From NCBI RefSeq assembly GCF_000400715.1, contig NZ_KE007350.1:1-64000 (forward strand): a DNA stretch of 64,000 nt, in the 5' to 3' direction. The position numbers were made by a program, and so were the translations under genes. The notes under the pieces are model-generated. The model searched no databases. It saw only the letters and a program-made list of their open reading frames with translations, and was not told the origin of the DNA. Positions 1 through 10,600 of this stretch are shown here, in pieces (the stretch's first letter is position 1; each line of letters opens with the position of its first letter). The stretch is from Acinetobacter genomosp. 15BJ (lineage in GTDB: Bacteria > Pseudomonadota > Gammaproteobacteria > Pseudomonadales > Moraxellaceae).

Positions 1-129
1 TCGAGAAATTTTTACCATTCAATCAATGAAATATTTTCGATTGATCAACCAGTAAAAATCCACACAAGTTGTTCTTCTATTCTCTTAATGATCTTCTCGA
101 TGATTCGTCATCATCAAGCTAGGTCGGCT

Positions 130-157
130 ATATTACTCTCAATTTCTTAAAAGTCAA
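130..157 (-). promoter_or_regulatory. Second tandem sigma-70 promoter P2, same direction as P1
   Basis: On the minus strand a -35 TTGACT (157-152) and a -10 TAATAT (135-130) are again spaced by 16 bp, followed by the G/C-rich AGCCGACC. It lies about 140 bp downstream of P1. Tandem P1/P2 promoters are the usual arrangement in front of enterobacterial-type rRNA operons. A boxA-like stretch (TGACTTTTAAGAA, 9 of 13 matches to the E. coli boxA) overlaps its -35. Confidence 0.55.
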
Positions 158-269
158 CAGGTAATTTAGATATTTAGCAAACTTATCAACCAATCCAAGA
201 ATCTAACCTCTCTAGCCAAATCCTTGTTTCTCAACAAGTTTTTATCTGCATCACCGCCGATGGATGTGC

Positions 270-325
270 ATTCTACAGCATTTCAGGTCAGGTGCAAGTG
301 CTTTTAAAAATTAAATTATTCGGTT
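270..325 (-). promoter_or_regulatory. Strong sigma-70 promoter P1 with A/T-rich UP-like tract, probable rRNA operon promoter
   Basis: Read on the minus strand, a -35 TTGCAC (297-292) and a -10 TAGAAT (275-270) are separated by 16 bp. The roughly 25 bases upstream of the -35 (298-325) are almost all A/T and resemble an UP element, and the bases after the -10 are G/C-rich. That combination is typical of growth-rate-controlled stable-RNA promoters. It points leftward, off the window. That it serves an rRNA operon is an inference, because no 16S sequence is inside the window. Confidence 0.6.
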
Positions 326-571
326 GTTTTATTTTTAAACTCTAACTCATCTAATTAACTGATTTATATAATTTAAAATTTATTAATTATCTTAAAAGTG
401 AATTTAAACAAACTAAGTATTTGTATTTTAATATTTTTATTTAAAATTTGCTTCTATTATCAGCAAAAAAGCAGCTTTATTCTTATATTTGGCCTTCATT
501 TTGAACACAACATTTCATTCGAGTATCTGTCTAGCACCCTCTTCATGTTTAAAATTCCATCATCCAAAATA

Positions 572-606
572 AAAACAACGGCTTTGATCGCTCAAAACCG
601 TTGTTT
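572..606 (-). terminator. Rho-independent terminator of the BCCT transporter gene
   Basis: Perfect 10-bp arms (AAAACAACGG / CCGTTGTTTT) around a 15-base loop. On the minus strand the hairpin runs into a T-rich tract, 26 bases past the stop codon of the transporter gene. Confidence 0.8.
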
Positions 607-631
607 TCAGTATTGTAATAAGTGCTTTCTC

Positions 632-2608
632 TTAAGAAGTACTACCTCTCACAATATTTAAGAAGTAAAGATGACGCTCATATTGATCAATAATGTCTTG
701 GATTAAATCTTCTTGTGTCCAATCCATCACATCATAGTTCTGCCCACCCTCTCTTAAGAAGACTTCTGCTTGGAAGTAATTGGCCTCATCTTCCTCTGCT
801 CGTCCCAACATAAAACTTGGTGGAACTGTGGCATGTGAAATCACTTTATAAGTGAAGTTAATTTCATGATGATGATCGACATGCAGTTGCAGACCATTTT
901 CAATTTCGCGTATCTCCACTTCCAAGTGACGGCGTTTAAATTCACGTTGAATACTTTCGAAAGCCTTACGGACTTGCGTATCGATATACTGCTGAACTTC
1001 TTCCTCAGTATGCGGATAATGCATAATCAACCCCAAACGTTGCTGCCAACTCCTTGGGTTATTAATCGCTCGTGGTGTAATTCGTGCTTCCTGAATCGCT
1101 TGCATCTTGATGACATCTAGCTTCAAGGCTTTGAGTAATCCCCAACTCATTAGCAACATAATAAAAGTAAAAGGCAATGCACTCATAATGATGGAAGATT
1201 GTAGCGCCGATAAACCGCCTACCAATAATAGGACGATTGCTAACGCTGCCATCAATACCGTCCAGAACAGACGCTGCCATGTTGGTGAGTTTTCAGTTTT
1301 AGATGTCAGATAATCGGTAACCAAAGCACCTGAATCGGCCGATGTCACAAAAAAGAGCATCACCAACACCGTTGCCAACAAGCTCATTACACCAGAAAAC
1401 GGTAAATGATTGAGGAATTCAAATAAAGCGACTGAAGAATCGTTTTGTACCGCCTGAATCAAGGACACATTATGCTCTTGCAAAATGCTAAACAGCGCTG
1501 CATTGCCTAGGAAGCCCATCCAGATAATGGTAAAGCCTGTTGGAATCAGTAACACACCAACAATAAATTCACGGATAGTTCGACCGCGTGATACACGTGC
1601 AATGAACATCCCCACAAATGGTGACCATGAAATCCACCATGCCCAATACATAATGGTCCACCCTCCAATCCAACCATTTGGTTGATAGGCGTAGAGGTTA
1701 AAGGTCATGCCAAATAGGTTCGACATATACGAACCCATATTTTGAATGGTGGTTTGCAGCAAGTAGATACTTGGGCCAGCAATAAATACAAAGGCTAACA
1801 ATACCAAAGCCAAGATCAGATTTAGTTCAGAAAGGCGTTTCACCCCTTTATCCAGACCTAAAAATACTGACATTGAAGCAAGAATACTCACAAAGACAAT
1901 TAAGCCAACTTGAACTTGACTACTTTGCTCAATACCAAACAGATAATGCAGACCCGAGTTGATTTGCGTCACACCAAAACCTAGAGAGGTCGCCACCCCA
2001 AAAACCGTACCAATGGTGGCAAAGGTATCAATGCTGTCGCCCCAAGGGCCATAAATTTTCTTACCAATAATTGGGTATAAGGCTGAACGGGTTTTTAACG
2101 GTAGATTATGCCGATAAGCAAAATAGGCTAAAGCTAATCCGACCACGGCGTAGATTGCCCATGCATGCAAGCCCCAATGGAAAAAAGTGATCCTCAAGGC
2201 TTGTTGTGCAGAAGCTACACTTTCAGGGTCACCGCTGGGTGGGCTGACATAGTGCATCACAGGTTCAGCCACACCGAAGAACATTAACCCGATCCCCATC
2301 CCTGCGGTAAACAGCATGGCAAACCATGAGCCATTGCTATATTCGGGTTGGCTGTGATCAGGGCCTAATTTAATTTTCCCACTGGCCGAACAGGCAATAT
2401 AAATCAGTAAAATCAAAAACACCGCAACTGATAGGACATAGAACCAGCTAAACGAGTCCGTGATCCACTGCTTTAATTGTTGAGTCAAAAATTCAAATGA
2501 ACTCGGTGCGATAATGACAATTGCCAGAAAAATCGCAATGATAATCACCGTGCTTAAAAACACGTTTGGGTTCACATTCTCAAAATGCGAAGATGGCTTG
2601 GAAGGCAT
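632..2608 (-). CDS. BCCT-family betaine/choline transporter (BetT-like)
   Basis: Inner-membrane, ion-coupled uptake carrier for choline or related quaternary ammonium compounds, feeding osmoprotection or choline catabolism. The 658-residue protein has about twelve hydrophobic segments over residues 20-520. It carries the BCCT signature in the eighth segment region (WWISWSPFVGMFIARVSRGR) and the early GIGLMFFGVAEP motif. A hydrophilic C-terminal tail of more than 100 residues is present, as in the osmoregulated BetT subgroup. ATG is preceded by a G-rich GTGGGGGAATT. No betIBA genes are nearby, so the exact substrate is not fixed by context. The family assignment is very secure; choline as substrate is inferred from length and tail. 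Confidence 0.88.
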   Translation of the reverse strand: MPSKPSSHFENVNPNVFLSTVIIIAIFLAIVIIAPSSFEFLTQQLKQWITDSFSWFYVLSVAVFLILLIYIACSASGKIKLGPDHSQPEYSNGSWFAMLFTAGMGIGLMFFGVAEPVMHYVSPPSGDPESVASAQQALRITFFHWGLHAWAIYAVVGLALAYFAYRHNLPLKTRSALYPIIGKKIYGPWGDSIDTFATIGTVFGVATSLGFGVTQINSGLHYLFGIEQSSQVQVGLIVFVSILASMSVFLGLDKGVKRLSELNLILALVLLAFVFIAGPSIYLLQTTIQNMGSYMSNLFGMTFNLYAYQPNGWIGGWTIMYWAWWISWSPFVGMFIARVSRGRTIREFIVGVLLIPTGFTIIWMGFLGNAALFSILQEHNVSLIQAVQNDSSVALFEFLNHLPFSGVMSLLATVLVMLFFVTSADSGALVTDYLTSKTENSPTWQRLFWTVLMAALAIVLLLVGGLSALQSSIIMSALPFTFIMLLMSWGLLKALKLDVIKMQAIQEARITPRAINNPRSWQQRLGLIMHYPHTEEEVQQYIDTQVRKAFESIQREFKRRHLEVEIREIENGLQLHVDHHHEINFTYKVISHATVPPSFMLGRAEEDEANYFQAEVFLREGGQNYDVMDWTQEDLIQDIIDQYERHLYFLNIVRGSTS

Positions 2609-2760
2609 AATTCCCCCACGTTATTCTAATGATAATGGACAAGCCATGACGGCCAAAGAAGACATTCACAATGTGAATAAAAGCGAGCTTAAAGCATGAA
2701 AAACTCGATACTAATTATAAAAAATGTGAAAAATAAAGCAGTTGTAATGCTGTAACAAAG

Positions 2761-3456
2761 CTATTCTTTATCATTCGAGTGTTTCGGCGCATGCGCAATA
2801 TACTGCAACGCGATTAGACGAGACACTACCACAGCCAAATACATCACCCCACCAAACATTTGCAGCATCGCAAGTACTCTTGCCGCAGGGCTGATCGGGA
2901 TTAAATCCGATAATCCAGTTGCGGACTGTAGGCTAAAACTCAAAAACAATAAATCGAGCCAATGTTGTAAGGCTTGAGGTTGGTTGGGATTTTGAAAACT
3001 ATTTGGCAGGATTAACTGACAGATACTATATAAAAAGGCAAAACCCCAAGCGATGAGGGTAAATACTGCCCCCGCCGCAAACAATTCATCTTTGGTGAGA
3101 TAACGATCCGCAAACATATAGCGCAACAAACCATATGCTGCATAGAAATAAGCCAATGCTTCAAAACTATGTGCGACGATCTGAATCATCAAATTGCTAT
3201 AGCCAATAAAAATCAGGATCGAAAATAAAAAAGCACCACTCACAAAAACCAGTCCCCAAAAGGTAAATACAGGCGTTTGCCGAATCACTTTAGCGATGAT
3301 CAGTAAAGCCAATACCCCCAATGACCAAGTTAAGGCACGAAATTCGCTATCGCCATAGGTGAGCATCGCCAAAATTAACAAGGCCAATTGAACCAGCAAT
3401 AACCATGCAGATGGAAGTAAACGAAAGCCCTGCCAAAATTGTTTTAACGTTTGCAT
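2761..3456 (-). CDS. Ion-channel-like membrane protein with atypical pore filter
   Basis: Membrane protein of 231 residues with about five to six hydrophobic segments. The last two flank a pore-loop-like region (about residues 168-210), the layout of the bacterial two-TM (Ion_trans_2) potassium channels. Where these channels have T-V-G-Y-G-D, this protein reads A-T-G-L-S-D (179-184) followed by LIP, so the tyrosine and second glycine are replaced. The start at 3456 is chosen because AGGAAAACAAC precedes it; a longer frame to 3513 overlaps the upstream TetR gene by 11 bases. It lies 46 bases after tetR on the same strand, so the two may be cotranscribed. Ion selectivity, or whether it conducts at all, cannot be told. 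Confidence 0.65.
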   Translation of the reverse strand: MQTLKQFWQGFRLLPSAWLLLVQLALLILAMLTYGDSEFRALTWSLGVLALLIIAKVIRQTPVFTFWGLVFVSGAFLFSILIFIGYSNLMIQIVAHSFEALAYFYAAYGLLRYMFADRYLTKDELFAAGAVFTLIAWGFAFLYSICQLILPNSFQNPNQPQALQHWLDLLFLSFSLQSATGLSDLIPISPAARVLAMLQMFGGVMYLAVVVSRLIALQYIAHAPKHSNDKE

Positions 3457-3502
3457 GTTGTTTTCCTGAATCTTGTTATGGTTTTCATTTTTGTTGAGTG
3501 CA

Positions 3503-4099
3503 TCATACTGCATCTAAAAAAGAAACGATCATTTTAGACAGTTCTTGTTGCAGTCGTTGTTCTTCAATGAGAAAAGTATTTTTACTGGCATAACGCATCA
3601 TGGTAAATAAGGTACTGTTAATAACCACAAAAGACTTGTGCTTTAAAGTCTCAAAATCCCAATGCGGATAATAACGCCCAAACAAATACATGCCGATTTC
3701 CAAGAAGTGTTGCTCCAACACCTGCGCCGCTTCCGAGTCACTATAGGCATGCCAGTTTTTTAAGATCTCGATAAAAAAACCTTGATCGGATTTCAAAGAT
3801 TCAAAGCCAAAAGCAATACTTAATGTGATGATGTCTTGAATAGAGGTTTGTTGTTGTAGCATCACCAACTGTTTTACAGCTTGCCCCAAACTTTCACTTT
3901 TACGCAATAAGAGTTCTGCGATGATTTGTTCTTTATTTTCAAAATACTGATAAATCGATCCAACACTAACGCCTGATTTTTCAGAGATTTTAGGTGTGGT
4001 TACCTGTAAAACCCCATATTCAGAAATACATTTCTGCGCTCCTTCCAAAATGCTTTCGACAATCATTTTGGCACGTTGCTGCTGTGGTCGTTTTCTCAT
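3503..4099 (-). CDS. TetR/AcrR-family transcriptional regulator
   Basis: A 198-residue repressor-type protein. The N-terminal helix-turn-helix is seen in residues 11-58 (ILEGAQKCISEYGVLQVTTP...KISEKSGVSVGSIYQYFENKEQII), followed by an all-helical ligand domain of unknown specificity. It is divergent from the MpaB/DUF2236 gene at 4185, with an 85-bp spacer holding a 12-bp palindrome. This suggests it controls that gene and itself. The ligand is unknown. Confidence 0.88.
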   Translation of the reverse strand: MRKRPQQQRAKMIVESILEGAQKCISEYGVLQVTTPKISEKSGVSVGSIYQYFENKEQIIAELLLRKSESLGQAVKQLVMLQQQTSIQDIITLSIAFGFESLKSDQGFFIEILKNWHAYSDSEAAQVLEQHFLEIGMYLFGRYYPHWDFETLKHKSFVVINSTLFTMMRYASKNTFLIEEQRLQQELSKMIVSFLDAV

Positions 4100-4114
4100 A
4101 AACAGACTCGACTG

Positions 4115-4143
4115 GAATGCGAATTGAATGCGAATAATTATTC
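4115..4143. promoter_or_regulatory. Putative TetR operator between divergent genes
   Basis: A perfect 12-bp palindrome GAATAATTATTC (4132-4143) overlaps the second copy of an 11-bp-period direct repeat GAATGCGAAT (4115-4124 and 4126-4135). The site lies between the two divergent start codons. Binding by the adjacent TetR protein is inferred. Confidence 0.5.
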
Positions 4144-4184
4144 ATATTAAGCTTTGATTAAATAACAATCACAGGCTTTATGCA

Positions 4185-5393
4185 ATGCAAAGCATCGTTA
4201 AACCTAAACGCTTGGCTGCGTTTGAAGATATGAATCAATCCAATCTCAAAACCAGAATTCTGAGTTATATAACCCATCAACAGGTACAACCCAGTTATGA
4301 AGAATATCAGGCGCTGAATACCGCTCTGCAAAGTGGTGATGCGCCGATGGATCAACTGCTGCTATGGGTGCTTCAGAATCCAAAACAGCATCGTAAATAC
4401 TTTGAAACCGCGCTATATCAAGGCCTCGATAAACTGCCACATGAAATTCCTGAACTCACCGCCTTCTTCCAATTCGTTGAACAAAAACCTGCTTGGTATG
4501 ATCAAAACAAAATTGATGCTGCACTGAAATTTACCTATCGTTTGGGGATCAACAACGGTCTCATCCTCCGAGATTTATCCCTAATGACAGGCTATATGTA
4601 CCCTGGTTTTAATCAACCCTTGGTACTGACAGGCGCATTAAAAAAACAAGCAGGTACACGTTTGGCTGAAACCACCAAATGGTGGGTAGACATCACCGAA
4701 CAAAATGGTTTTGAACGTTTTAGCAAAGGTTTCACCTCAACCATTTTTGTGCGTTTTATTCATTCACTCGTGCGTCATCAACTACAAAAATCAGAAAAAT
4801 GGGATGCCGAAACTTGGGGAATTCCGATCAATCAATATGATCAGGCGATGACCAATATCGCTTTTAGTGGTGTGGTATTGCTTGGGATACGGGCTTTAGG
4901 CATTTTTCCGAGTAAACAAGAAGTTGATAGTTTTTTACATTTTTGGAAATATGCAGGCTGGCTAATGGGCGTTGAAGAAAAATGGTTAGTCGATCAAGAA
5001 GCCGATGGCTGGAAACTGATTTACTGGATGCACTTCGCGCACCCTCAATCTGATGCCAGCAGCGTTTCATTGGGTTCCAGTCTTTCCAAAGAACCCTTTG
5101 AACGTAAATATCGTTATCTACGTTCTTTCCAACAAAAACTGGCGTATAAGCAGCATCTCGAGATTACTCAATTTTTTATTGGCCGTAAGAAAATGCAGAA
5201 GCTCGGCTTAGCTCCACAATCGGCATCATGGTTTGCTTATTATCTGATTGGTCGCAATCTCGCACTGTATACAGGTGCTAAACATATTCCAAAATTAAAT
5301 AGCTTCCTTGAACAAAATGGACGGCATTTACAACGCATTGGCTTATCGTTATACCGCAACCAAGCACAGCAACTGGCCAGTATGCATCAATAA
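4185..5393 (+). CDS. Oxygenase MpaB-family (DUF2236) protein
   Basis: A 402-residue protein related to the DUF2236 family, which includes fungal MpaB and the rubber oxygenase Lcp, b-type-heme-dependent dioxygenases. The family core is seen as RFIHSLVRHQL (about residues 189-199), then WGIPINQYDQAMTN, the hydrophobic FSGVVLLGIRALG and YAGWLMGVEEKWL. The RxxHxxxRH stretch contains the Arg/His positions that hold heme in Lcp-type enzymes, but assigning each residue needs an alignment. There is no signal peptide, so it is probably cytoplasmic. The start at 4185 has only a weak AGG; Met16 at 4230 is an alternative. The substrate is unknown. Regulation by the divergent TetR gene is likely. Confidence 0.75.
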   Translation: MQSIVKPKRLAAFEDMNQSNLKTRILSYITHQQVQPSYEEYQALNTALQSGDAPMDQLLLWVLQNPKQHRKYFETALYQGLDKLPHEIPELTAFFQFVEQKPAWYDQNKIDAALKFTYRLGINNGLILRDLSLMTGYMYPGFNQPLVLTGALKKQAGTRLAETTKWWVDITEQNGFERFSKGFTSTIFVRFIHSLVRHQLQKSEKWDAETWGIPINQYDQAMTNIAFSGVVLLGIRALGIFPSKQEVDSFLHFWKYAGWLMGVEEKWLVDQEADGWKLIYWMHFAHPQSDASSVSLGSSLSKEPFERKYRYLRSFQQKLAYKQHLEITQFFIGRKKMQKLGLAPQSASWFAYYLIGRNLALYTGAKHIPKLNSFLEQNGRHLQRIGLSLYRNQAQQLASMHQ

Positions 5394-5400
5394 GCCATAA

Positions 5401-5429
5401 AAAAAGCCCTCAATCAATGAGGGCTTTTA
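5401..5429. terminator. Bidirectional terminator between convergent genes
   Basis: AAAAAGCCCTC / GAGGGCTTTTA arms around AATCAAT, with A and T tracts on both sides. It lies 8 bases past the MpaB-like stop and 19 bases from the actP stop. Confidence 0.88.
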
Positions 5430-5447
5430 TTTTATGTTTGGTTTTAA

Positions 5448-7163
5448 TTAGTGATCTGACGCGCCAGACGCACCGATCCCTGTCATTGAACGAACAAACT
5501 GAGCATCAAAGGCCTTACGCTCTTTCTCCGCACGTGCTGACTTGTCTGTTACAGAGAAGAACCAGCAGCAGAAGAATGAGAGTGGCATTGCAAATAATGC
5601 TGGACCATTGAATGGGTTTGGCGCAGTTTCAGAAATTGCCAAAGTATCCACCCAAACTGCTTTAGACAGAATGATTAGGCTCACCGCACCAACCAAACCA
5701 ACTACACCACCAATCACTGCACCACGTGTGGTCAAGCCTTTCCAGAACATTGATAACACGAGGATTGGGAAGTTTGCACAACATGCGACTGAGAATGCTA
5801 AACCCACCATGAAGGCAACGTTTTGCTTCTCAAACAAAATACCCAAGATCATGGCAAAGATTGCTAAACCTAAAGTTGCAATTTTTGACATCTTCAATTC
5901 AGATTCAGGAGTCGTTTTGCCTTTTTTGAACACGTTGGCATATAAGTCATGTGAAATCGCTGAAGCACCTGACAGGGTCAAACCAGCTACCACCGCAAGA
6001 ATTGTTGCGAATGCGACTGCTGAAATAAAGCCCATGAACAAGTCACCACCCACTGCATCACTTAAATGCACGGCAGCCATGTTGTTACCACCAACCAACT
6101 CTAATTTTCCTGTTACTGCCGCTTTTGCAACATCAAGGAATTGTGGGTTGTTCGCAACAAACAGGATTGCACCGAAACCGATAATGAAGGTGAGCAGATA
6201 GAAGTAACCAATAAAGCCTGTTGCAACCACAACTGATTTACGTGCTTCTTTCGCATCTTTTACTGTAAAGAAACGCATAAGGATATGAGGTAAACCTGCC
6301 GTACCAAACATCAAAGCAAGACCAAGTGATAACGCATCAATTGGGTTTGCCGCGAGTTTACCCGGCCCCATGATTTTGGATGCTTCCTCCCAGCTCATGC
6401 TATGCGCTTGGCTATACACACCAATGGCTTGGTTAAACATATTGGTGAAGCTAAAGCCAACTGCTTTCATCACCATAAAGGCCATGAAAGTCGCGCCACT
6501 GAGTAACATCACCGCTTTGATGATCTGTACCCAAGTCGTTGCCAACATACCACCGAAGATCACATAAGCCATCATCAATAGACCGACGATCACAACTGCG
6601 ATGTTGTAGTTCAAACCGAATAGCAATTTGATCAACTGACCTGCACCCACCATCTGTGCAATCAGGTAGAACGCAACCACAACCAATGAGCTAAATGCTG
6701 CCAAAGTACGGACTGGCTTTTCTTCCAAACGGAATGACACCACATCTGACAAGTTATATTTACCCAAGTTACGTAAGCGTTCCGCAACCAGGAAAAGTAC
6801 AATTGGCCAACCCACCATAAAACCAAGTGAGTAAAGTAAGCCATCAAAGCCTGAGCTAAAAACTAATGCTGAAATACCCAAAAATGATGCCGCTGACATA
6901 TAGTCACCCGCAATCGCCAAACCATTTTGGAAACCACTGATTCCACCACCAGCTGTATAAAAGTCTTGTGCAGATTGAGTTTGCTTTGCCGCCCATTTGG
7001 TAATGAACAATGTGAAACCGACAAAGATCGTAAACATAATGATCGCGTGCCAGTTGGTCGCCTGCTGTTCAGCAGCACCTAGGTCTGGACTCGCGAATGC
7101 AATACTTGAGCAGCAAAAACTGAGCAGCGTGAACAGTATCGCTTTAAATGATGTCCCTTTCAT
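5448..7163 (-). CDS. actP: Cation/acetate symporter ActP
   Basis: Sodium:solute symporter (SSS) family carrier that takes up acetate and other short monocarboxylates across the inner membrane. The start at 7163 gives 571 residues and begins with a signal-like hydrophobic segment ending near [10 protein letters not shown], as ActP proteins do. The longer frame to 7220 would overlap the upstream DUF485 gene by 56 bases. About thirteen further hydrophobic segments follow, with the SSS motifs [29 protein letters not shown] and [15 protein letters not shown]. It is translationally coupled to the DUF485 gene (TGA-G-ATG). The pair matches the yjcH-actP arrangement known from enterobacteria. Confidence 0.92.
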   Translation of the reverse strand: MKGTSFKAILFTLLSFCCSSIAFASPDLGAAEQQATNWHAIIMFTIFVGFTLFITKWAAKQTQSAQDFYTAGGGISGFQNGLAIAGDYMSAASFLGISALVFSSGFDGLLYSLGFMVGWPIVLFLVAERLRNLGKYNLSDVVSFRLEEKPVRTLAAFSSLVVVAFYLIAQMVGAGQLIKLLFGLNYNIAVVIVGLLMMAYVIFGGMLATTWVQIIKAVMLLSGATFMAFMVMKAVGFSFTNMFNQAIGVYSQAHSMSWEEASKIMGPGKLAANPIDALSLGLALMFGTAGLPHILMRFFTVKDAKEARKSVVVATGFIGYFYLLTFIIGFGAILFVANNPQFLDVAKAAVTGKLELVGGNNMAAVHLSDAVGGDLFMGFISAVAFATILAVVAGLTLSGASAISHDLYANVFKKGKTTPESELKMSKIATLGLAIFAMILGILFEKQNVAFMVGLAFSVACCANFPILVLSMFWKGLTTRGAVIGGVVGLVGAVSLIILSKAVWVDTLAISETAPNPFNGPALFAMPLSFFCCWFFSVTDKSARAEKERKAFDAQFVRSMTGIGASGASDH

Positions 7164-7164
7164 C

Positions 7165-7497
7165 TCAGTGCATCCCTTTTTCATGTGCAATGGCCTCAAC
7201 TTCCTTGAGGGCTGCTTCATTCAGTTGGTCAAGTTTAGTATTGGCAATATAGGAATACACACCACATAAGATAAATGACAATACAATAATGCCTAAACCA
7301 AGGGGAATTCCCCATGTGGTCACACCACCGCTAAATGAACTTGCTAAAAATTCTTTGTTATAGCCAACCAAAAGCATAAACCCAACGTAGATAAACAGCA
7401 TGATTGCTGTTAATGTCCAACTTAATGTGCGCTTTTTGCTGACCATCTCTTGAAACTTTGGATTATGTAGAATTCGATCTACCTGTGAATCATCCAT
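7165..7497 (-). CDS. DUF485 membrane protein (YjcH-like), partner of ActP
   Basis: A 110-residue protein with a hydrophilic N-terminus, two hydrophobic segments (about residues 27-48 and 61-85) and a charged C-terminus, typical of DUF485. The start at 7497 is set by an excellent AAGGAG six bases upstream; the longer frame to 7563 has no such site. Its stop is one base before the actP start. DUF485 proteins regularly accompany acetate symporters. A direct role in transport is not established. Confidence 0.88.
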   Translation of the reverse strand: MDDSQVDRILHNPKFQEMVSKKRTLSWTLTAIMLFIYVGFMLLVGYNKEFLASSFSGGVTTWGIPLGLGIIVLSFILCGVYSYIANTKLDQLNEAALKEVEAIAHEKGMH

Positions 7498-7658
7498 AAT
7501 TGACTCCTTATTTTTGTGTCCAACCGTGGACCCCTTTTTCACATGGGATTTTTCATTATCCAAAGTAACAAGATTATGCTTGACTCGTAACTTAGACTTT
7601 GGTCTCTAAATGACAATCTCTGCTCCTTGCTATACCTGCACTTCGGGTATGATAAAAA

Positions 7659-10600
7659 ATGGAATTTGATCACGTGAGCAATATGAACAGTTGGCTTATT
7701 CTTGGTGTGCTTGCCCTGTATATTGTGCTGTTATTCGGCTGCGCTTTTTTTGGTGAAAAACATGCCAGCCGTTTAAGTACCCGCGGCCGTATGCTACTGT
7801 TTAGTTTGACTTTAGGCGTCTATTGCTCATCATGGACCTTTTACGGCGCGACGGGTGCTGCGGTACGTCAGGGGGTTATTTTTCTACCGATTTATCTTGG
7901 TCCCTTGCTGTTCATCTGGTTTGGTTATGACATCTGGAAACGCTTAGGTCGGATTCGTCAACATCATGCGATTTCTTCGATTGCCGATTTTGTCGCAGCG
8001 CGTTATGGCAAAAGTGGTAGCTTGGCCGCACTGGTAACGATTCTTGCCGTGATTGCGATCGTGCCTTATCTGGCTTTGCAACTGCGTGCCATTGCTCTTA
8101 GTGCATCGGTTATTCTTGAGCAAAATGCGCATATCCATACCACCACCAATAGTGTGTTAGTGCTGACTGCGGTACTGGCGATCTTGGCAATGATTTTTGG
8201 CACACGCCATATTGCACATACTGAACAGCATGGCGGTTTAATGTTGGCCGTCGCATTTGAGTCCTTTGTTAAACTATTTGCTTTGCTCTGTGTCGCTGCT
8301 TTTTTCTTATTACAATCACCTGACAATATCAAACAGGTCAGTAGCGATGTCAGTCAGCATTTCCATGACCTACAACAACTGGGTGTGCCTGAAACCTTTT
8401 GGGTACAAACCTTGCTCGCAGGCTTAGCGATGATTTGCTTGCCGCGTCAATTTCATGTGGCGGTCGTCGAATTACGGGATGAAAAGCATATTCGTGGCGC
8501 ACGACGCTGGTTCGCGGCCTATCTCATTCTCACTGTGATTGCGATTATTCCGATTGCCAGTTGGGCTTTACACTCTTTACCTGAATCACTTGGTACACCT
8601 GATATTGCAGTATTGGCTCTACCTTTAAGCTATCAACAAGAATGGTTGGCTTTATTGGCCTTTTTAGGCGGCTTTTCAGCTTCGACAGGCATGCTATTGG
8701 TGGCTTCAGTGGCACTGTCGATCATGCTTAGTAATGACCTGATCATGCCTGCATTATGGCGCTTTAAAATCATTTCTCGCCATGATCAGCACCTACCTCG
8801 CGTGCTCAAATTGACGCGTCGCATCAGTATCGTCAGTGTGATGCTATTGGGCTTCTTATTCTTCCATTTCTTTAACGATATCAATCAGCTTTCAGTCTTT
8901 GGCTTATTGGCTTTTAGTGCGGTGGCACAGTTTTCTCCAGCCCTGATTGGTGGACTATACTGGCGTGGTGCAAGTCGCCAAGGGGTTTATGTCGGCTTAC
9001 TCATGGGCTTTGCCATGTGGAGCTACACGCTACTATTTCCAACGGTATTGCGCAGCCTGCCAGATCACTATCAAGAATTTGCGCAACACCTATTATTATT
9101 TGGTCCATTTGATATCAATGGTCTACGTCCTGAGGCCCTACTCGGATTTGAATCCTTTGCTCCCCTCACCCACGGCGTGTTGTGGTCACTGGGTCTTAAC
9201 GTGGTGTTGTATATCTGGGTTTCACGCCTCTATCGTCCAAGTGTTGCTGAGCAAATTCAGGCGGAAAGCTTTTTCTATTATGAAAGCAAACCGTTGCCAT
9301 CAGCTCAATCCAATACCGATCTAACTGATCTACACCTCAATGCCGCACGCCTGAAAGTCGGTGATTTACTGGCTCTGGCCAAACGAGTCACGGGCGATAA
9401 GCCAACACTTCAAGCCTTCCAACAGTTTTGTGAACAAAACCATGTGGTGTTAAATGAAAATCACGTTGCCAATGGTATGTGGTGGCGTTTCACTGAGCAG
9501 TATCTGGCAGGGATTATTGGTGCCGCTTCTGCCCGTACCTTATTGACCACTGCCATGATTAACAATGGTTTGGCACTTGGGCAAGTCGCCAATATTCTTG
9601 ACCAAGCCTCACAGTGGCAACGCTTTAACCAAAACTTACTCATGACCATGATCGATCATATGACCCAAGGCGTCAGTGTGGTGGATAAAAATATGTGTCT
9701 GGTGGCATGGAACAATCAATATCTCAAGCTATTTGATTATCCTAAGGATCTGGTCTACGTCGGCTGTCCGATTGCCGATCTGATTCGTTATAACGCCGAA
9801 CGTGGTGAATGTGGTCCGGGTCCTGTCGAGGAACATGTGCGTAAACGACTGCACTGGATGAAAGTCGGTAGTGCGCATGAGTTCGAGCGGATCCGTAAAG
9901 ATGGTTTGGTTATTCAGATGCGTGGTAATCCCATTGAGGGCGGTGGTTTCGTCACAACTTTCGCTGATATTACCGCCTTCCGTGAAAATGAAGCCGTGCT
10001 GGAAGAACGGGTCAGTGATCGAACTCAGCAACTTGCCAATGCATTGACCGAGCAACAACTGGCACTAGAACAAGCCGATAAAGCCAATCAATCGAAAAGC
10101 CGCTTCCTTGCCGCAGCCAGTCATGACTTATTACAGCCGATGCATGCTGCCCGTTTATTTAGTACCGCTTTAGAGCAAAGTGTGCATTCAACGGAAGACC
10201 AACAGACCTTGCAACAACTGGATCGCGCACTCTATGGCGCAGAAAGTATGCTCTCTGCATTACTGGATATTGCCCGTTTGGAAGGTGGTACGATTCAGCC
10301 AAAGCGCCAAGCTTATGCGCTGCATGACTTATTAAATGATCTAGAATTACAGTTCAAATCGATTGCTGCTCAACGCAATATTCATCTGTCTGTTCACGAC
10401 ACTAAATTTTGGGTCGATACCGATCCGCAATGGATGCGACGTATTATCCAGAACTTTGTCAGCAATGCATTGCGTTATACGGCACAAGGTCGTGTGGTGG
10501 TTGGCGTGTTACGTTCTGCACAACGCCCGAACTATATTCGTATCGGGGTTTGGGACACGGGACCCGGTATTCATGAACAACAACGCCTCAAACTATTCCA

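Larger units (their letters stand above)
1..631. other. Non-coding left end: probable rRNA leader (1-129) and AT-rich spacer
   Basis: No convincing gene lies here. Bases 1-129 look like an untranslated leader downstream of P2 on the minus strand and run off the edge. Bases 326-571 are very AT-rich spacer. The only long reading frame (398-661, plus strand) has a composition expected of AT-rich noise and covers the terminator of the neighbouring transporter gene, so it is not annotated. Confidence 0.5.

Noticed and set aside
398..661. Plus-strand 87-codon frame in the left spacer
   Set aside because: It is AT-rich noise, with no ribosome binding site, and crosses the terminator of the BCCT gene.
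5542..6201. 219-codon plus-strand frame
   Set aside because: It is an antisense shadow of actP; the protein it would make is low-complexity and matches no family I recognise.
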